A stretch of DNA of 16,074 bases from Bog-473 sp035552395 (GTDB lineage: Bacteria > Actinomycetota > Acidimicrobiia > Acidimicrobiales > RAAP-2). The notes under the pieces are model-generated. The model searched no databases, had not been told where the DNA came from, and saw only the letters and a program-made list of their open reading frames with translations. The DNA is taken from contig DASZLL010000148.1 of the NCBI GenBank assembly GCA_035552395.1, positions 1-16,074 on the forward strand, written 5' to 3'. Below, piece by piece: positions 13,572 to 16,074 of this stretch (within the stretch, counting starts at the first letter, position 1; every line of letters starts with the position of its first letter). Both the position numbers and the translations under genes were made by a program.

Positions 13572-15098
13572 TCAGGTCGTCCCCGTGGCCGCCGGCGCGA
13601 ACCGCGGCGCCCACTCGTCGCGCAACGTGCGGCGCAACACCTTGCCCGAGGGCGTCCGGGGCACGGCGTCGACGATGACGACGTGGTGGAGCCGCTTGTA
13701 CCCGGCGAGCGTCTCGCCGACGAGGTGTTGCAGTTCCTCGGGGGTGACTTCGGCACCGGGGGCCACCTGCACCGCGGCCACGGGCACCTCTCCCGCCTTC
13801 TCGTCGGCCACCCCGAACACGGCGCAGTCGACCACGGCGGGGTGCCCGTGGAGCACCGCTTCGATCTCGGCGGGCGCCACCTGGAACCCGCTCACCTTGA
13901 TCATCTCCTTGCACCGGTCGGTGAGGTGCACCCAACCCTCAGGCTCGAGCCAACCGACGTCGCCGGTGCGATACCAGCCGTCGTCGAAGGCGGCGGCGGT
14001 CGCCTCGTCGGGCAGGTACCCAGCCATGGCGGAGGCACTGCGGACTTCGATCTCCCCCGTCTCCCCCGCCGCCAGCACGGCACCCGAGGTGAGGTCGACC
14101 ACGCGCAGCTCGACGTCACCGATTGGGAGACCGGCCGAGTCGAGGCGCCAGAGGTCGGGCTGCCCCACCGGGTTGGCGGCGATCACCGGTACCTCGCTCG
14201 TCCCGTAGGCCGGAAGCCAGCGAACGCCCGAGCGCGCCGTCACGGTTTCGGCGACGGCCGCCGTGACCGGGGTCGCGCCCCACATGACATAACGCAGCGA
14301 CGACAGGTCGTACGCCTCGAGATCCGGATGGTTGGCCATGGCGAGCGCGATCGGCGCGACGGCCATCTCGAGGGTCATCCGATCCTCCTGTATGGCGCGC
14401 AGCTCCGCGTCGAGATCGAAGCGGCGGTGCAGGCGCACGGTCGCCCCCGCCGCGACCGCGGTCAACAGGTTCAAAAGACCGAGGATGTGCGAAGGCGGCG
14501 TCGCCACCTGGAAGCGGTCGTCGTGGCCAAGCCCAAGCGCCTCGCGCCAGTGCGCCGTGCCCAAGGCGATCGAGCGATGGGTGTGACGGACGGCCTTGGG
14601 CCGGTCGGTCGTACCGGAGCTGAAGACGTACACGGCGTCATCATCTTCCTCCGCTTCGTGATCGGTCGGCGCTGCGATGCTGGTGCGGTCCACGATGGCG
14701 AGCGCCGCGGCCGAGTCGAGGTCGAGAACAGATTCCGCGCCGAGCCGATCGGTGAGAAGACTGACGCCGTCACCGTCGGCGACGGCGTAGCGGGGTGCGG
14801 TCAAGCCCAGCGCGGCGCCGACTTCGAGGGCCTTCCACGCGGGGTTCAACAGGACCGGCGCGGCGCCGACCTTGCTCGCCGCGTAGACCACCACGACGAA
14901 CTCGGGCCGGTTCGACGTCATCAGGGCCACGCGGTCGCCGGGTCCGACGCCCTGTGCGGTGAGGTGGCGAGACGCGGCGTTGCTCGCCCTCTGCAGCTCG
15001 GCATAGGTCCAGCGATCGTCACCCGCCACGACGGCGGGGTGGTCCGGAAATTGATTGGCAGCCGACTCGAGCCCGTGATGCATGAGGACCCGGGTCAT
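13572..15098 (-). CDS. AMP-dependent acyl-CoA synthetase (ANL superfamily)
   Basis: A 508-residue acid-CoA ligase that would activate a carboxylic acid with ATP and CoA. The phosphate loop reads FSSGTTDRPKAVRHTH (159-174), differing from the usual SGTTGxPKGV by D165 and A169. Other family motifs are intact: AYGTSEVP (298-304 region), GWYRTGDVGWL (374-384), TDRCKEMIKVSGFQVAPAEI (393-412) and RTPSGKVLRR (481-490), with the catalytic lysine at K486. The size fits short- to medium-chain or aromatic acid ligases. ATG 15098 is chosen because the family begins there; GGAGAAG lies 12 bases upstream, a long spacing. A minus-strand promoter candidate, TTGACG (15137-15132) with AAGAAT 18 bases on, lies just upstream and would give an almost leaderless message. 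It is first in the four-gene operon. Confidence 0.94.
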   Translation of the reverse strand: MTRVLMHHGLESAANQFPDHPAVVAGDDRWTYAELQRASNAASRHLTAQGVGPGDRVALMTSNRPEFVVVVYAASKVGAAPVLLNPAWKALEVGAALGLTAPRYAVADGDGVSLLTDRLGAESVLDLDSAAALAIVDRTSIAAPTDHEAEEDDDAVYVFSSGTTDRPKAVRHTHRSIALGTAHWREALGLGHDDRFQVATPPSHILGLLNLLTAVAAGATVRLHRRFDLDAELRAIQEDRMTLEMAVAPIALAMANHPDLEAYDLSSLRYVMWGATPVTAAVAETVTARSGVRWLPAYGTSEVPVIAANPVGQPDLWRLDSAGLPIGDVELRVVDLTSGAVLAAGETGEIEVRSASAMAGYLPDEATAAAFDDGWYRTGDVGWLEPEGWVHLTDRCKEMIKVSGFQVAPAEIEAVLHGHPAVVDCAVFGVADEKAGEVPVAAVQVAPGAEVTPEELQHLVGETLAGYKRLHHVVIVDAVPRTPSGKVLRRTLRDEWAPRFAPAATGTT

Positions 15099-15107
15099 AG
15101 TGGAAAC

Positions 15108-15137
15108 ATTCTTCTCCGAATTGAGATTCAGCGTCAA
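15108..15137 (-). promoter_or_regulatory. Tentative promoter and GAAT-TGAG-ATTC repeat, ligase operon
   Basis: In the 85-base divergent gap, the minus strand has TTGACG (five of six -35 bases) and AAGAAT (four of six -10 bases) 18 bases apart. Between them lies the perfect small inverted repeat GAAT-TGAG-ATTC (15118-15129), a possible operator. Transcription would start near 15101, a few bases before the ligase ATG. On the plus strand no convincing promoter for the divergent dehydrogenase was found. Confidence 0.3.
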
Positions 15138-15163
15138 CAGGATTGAAGGGTATGGTTTTCGCC

Positions 15164-15187
15164 ATGAGGAAGACGGGGTCGGCGTGA
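15164..15187 (+). other. Seven-codon open frame overlapping the next start
   Basis: A tiny frame ATG...TGA encodes MRKTGSA and ends in GTGA, so its stop overlaps the GTG start of the acyl-CoA dehydrogenase. It could act as a coupling leader, but no strong ribosome binding site precedes it and chance is likely. Confidence 0.2.
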
Positions 15188-16074
15188 CCGACGCGAGGCC
15201 CATGGCGGTCGACGAGGCAACCCGCGCCGAGATCATCGAGACGGTCCGCAAGTTCGTGCAGCGCGACGTCATCCCGGTGGCGTCGGACCTCGAGCACGCC
15301 GACACCTATCCCGACGAGATCGTCGCCAAGATGCGCGACCTCGGCCTGTTCGGCATCACGATCCCCGAGGCCTACGGCGGACTCGGACTCGACCTCCTCA
15401 CGTACGTCGGCGTCATCGAGGAGCTGTCGTACGGCTGGATGAGCCTGACCGGCATCGTGAACACCCACACCATGGCGGCCACGCTGATCATGACGCACGG
15501 GAGCGAGGAGCAACAGGAGCGCTGGCTCCCGACGATGGCGACCGGCGAACGCCGCGGCTGCCTGTCGCTGTCCGAGCCCGACGCCGGCAGCGATACGCGC
15601 AACCTGTCGTGCCGGGCCCAACGAGACGGCGAGGAATACGTCCTCAACGGGACCAAGGCATGGGTGACGAACGGCCAGCGTGCGGGGATCGTCGCGCTGG
15701 CGGCACGGACCGAGGAAGGGATCTCCGCGCTGATCGTCGAGAAGGAGCCCGGACCGCGCTTCGAGGGCATCTCGGTCAGCAAGAACGTCAGCAAGCTCGG
15801 GTACCGCGGCGTCGAGACGGTCGAGATGGCCTACGCCGACCACCGCATCCCGGCCGCCAACCTGATCGGTGTGGCCGGACGCGGGCTCCCTCAGATCCTC
15901 GGGGTGCTCGAGATCGGCCGCATCAACATCGCTGCGCGCGCCGTTGGCGTGGCTCGGGCGGCCTTCGACGCCGCGCTGGCCTACGCCCAGGAGCGCCAGA
16001 CCTTCGGCAAGGCGATCGGCGAACACCAGGCCATCCAGCTGAAGTTGGCCGACATGGCGACCAAGCTCGAGGCG
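15184..16074 (+). CDS. Acyl-CoA dehydrogenase, N-terminal part (3' end outside window)
   Basis: The frame is open to the last base, giving 297 residues of a probable 380-residue acyl-CoA dehydrogenase. Marks are FGITIPEAYGGLGLDLLTYV (56-75), the FAD loop CLSLSEPDAGSDTRNL (126-141), NGTKAWVTNGQRAGIVALAA (155-174), and in the C-terminal helical domain RINIAARAVGVARAAFDAAL followed by YAQERQTFGKAIGEHQAIQ. These are closer to short/medium-chain enzymes (with substrate-binding loop and R-Q-x-F-G motif) than the adjacent heteromeric pair. The base glutamate expected before the C-terminal GT motif is beyond the window. GTG 15184 has GGGG five bases upstream; ATG 15202, six codons later, is the alternative. 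It is divergent from the ligase operon, suggesting joint control of both. Confidence 0.93.
   Translation, partial: MTDARPMAVDEATRAEIIETVRKFVQRDVIPVASDLEHADTYPDEIVAKMRDLGLFGITIPEAYGGLGLDLLTYVGVIEELSYGWMSLTGIVNTHTMAATLIMTHGSEEQQERWLPTMATGERRGCLSLSEPDAGSDTRNLSCRAQRDGEEYVLNGTKAWVTNGQRAGIVALAARTEEGISALIVEKEPGPRFEGISVSKNVSKLGYRGVETVEMAYADHRIPAANLIGVAGRGLPQILGVLEIGRINIAARAVGVARAAFDAALAYAQERQTFGKAIGEHQAIQLKLADMATKLEA

Noticed and set aside
12792..15146. A 784-codon plus-strand open frame opposite the dehydrogenase and ligase genes
   Set aside because: It is antisense to three well-supported genes, is rich in Arg, His, Gly and Asp as GC-rich shadow frames are, and shows no motif.
1..16074. CRISPR arrays, tRNA or rRNA genes, insertion sequences, phage or toxin-antitoxin systems
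   Set aside because: No regularly spaced repeats, cloverleaf-like sequences, transposase motifs or paired small toxin genes were seen on reading both strands.

Overview
The window is high-GC DNA with short intergenic gaps, AGGAG-like ribosome binding sites, frequent GTG starts and tightly overlapping stop/start codons. The gene content is a KshB-type ferredoxin reductase, several acyl-CoA dehydrogenases including an adjacent pair, a CaiB-type CoA-transferase, an FCD-type GntR regulator and an LLM flavin monooxygenase. This fits a chromosomal catabolic region of a high-GC actinomycete, for example a mycobacterial, rhodococcal or acidimicrobial relative. That assignment is inferred from gene content. 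No rRNA, tRNA, CRISPR array, transposase or phage gene was recognised.

Layout. (1) Positions 1-2634, plus strand: the 3' part of an aldehyde dehydrogenase, a 3-ketosteroid-9-alpha-hydroxylase-reductase-like flavoprotein with a C-terminal plant-type [2Fe-2S] domain, and an unstudied protein that looks like two hotdog domains. (2) Positions 2635-4650: a patch of small, unrelated genes. It holds a YjbR/MmcQ gene broken by one missing base, a YciI-like gene, a TfoX N-terminal-domain gene on the plus strand, a relic of a short-chain dehydrogenase that keeps its ribosome binding site and start, and a VOC/glyoxalase-fold gene. (3) Positions 4654-9877, minus strand: an LLM monooxygenase, a CaiB/BaiF CoA-transferase and a CitE/malyl-CoA-lyase-like gene, then a promoter/operator candidate, a Rieske oxygenase alpha subunit and a small conserved-looking partner protein. 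(4) Positions 9878-10603: an AT-rich divergent control region and an FCD-family GntR regulator. (5) Positions 10620-15098, minus strand: a tightly coupled operon of AMP-dependent acyl-CoA ligase, two acyl-CoA dehydrogenase subunits and a crotonase-fold protein. (6) Positions 15184-16074: a divergent third acyl-CoA dehydrogenase that runs off the window.

How they may work together (inference): the Rieske oxygenase and the LLM monooxygenase would oxidise or open a recalcitrant substrate, with the KshB-like reductase as a possible electron donor. The aldehyde dehydrogenase would oxidise an aldehyde to an acid. The AMP ligase or the CaiB transferase would make CoA thioesters. The acyl-CoA dehydrogenases and crotonase would carry out a beta-oxidation-like sequence, and the CitE-like lyase would split a malyl- or citramalyl-CoA-type intermediate. 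The GntR regulator, transcribed divergently from the LLM operon, is the likely substrate-responsive switch. The substrate cannot be read from the sequence.
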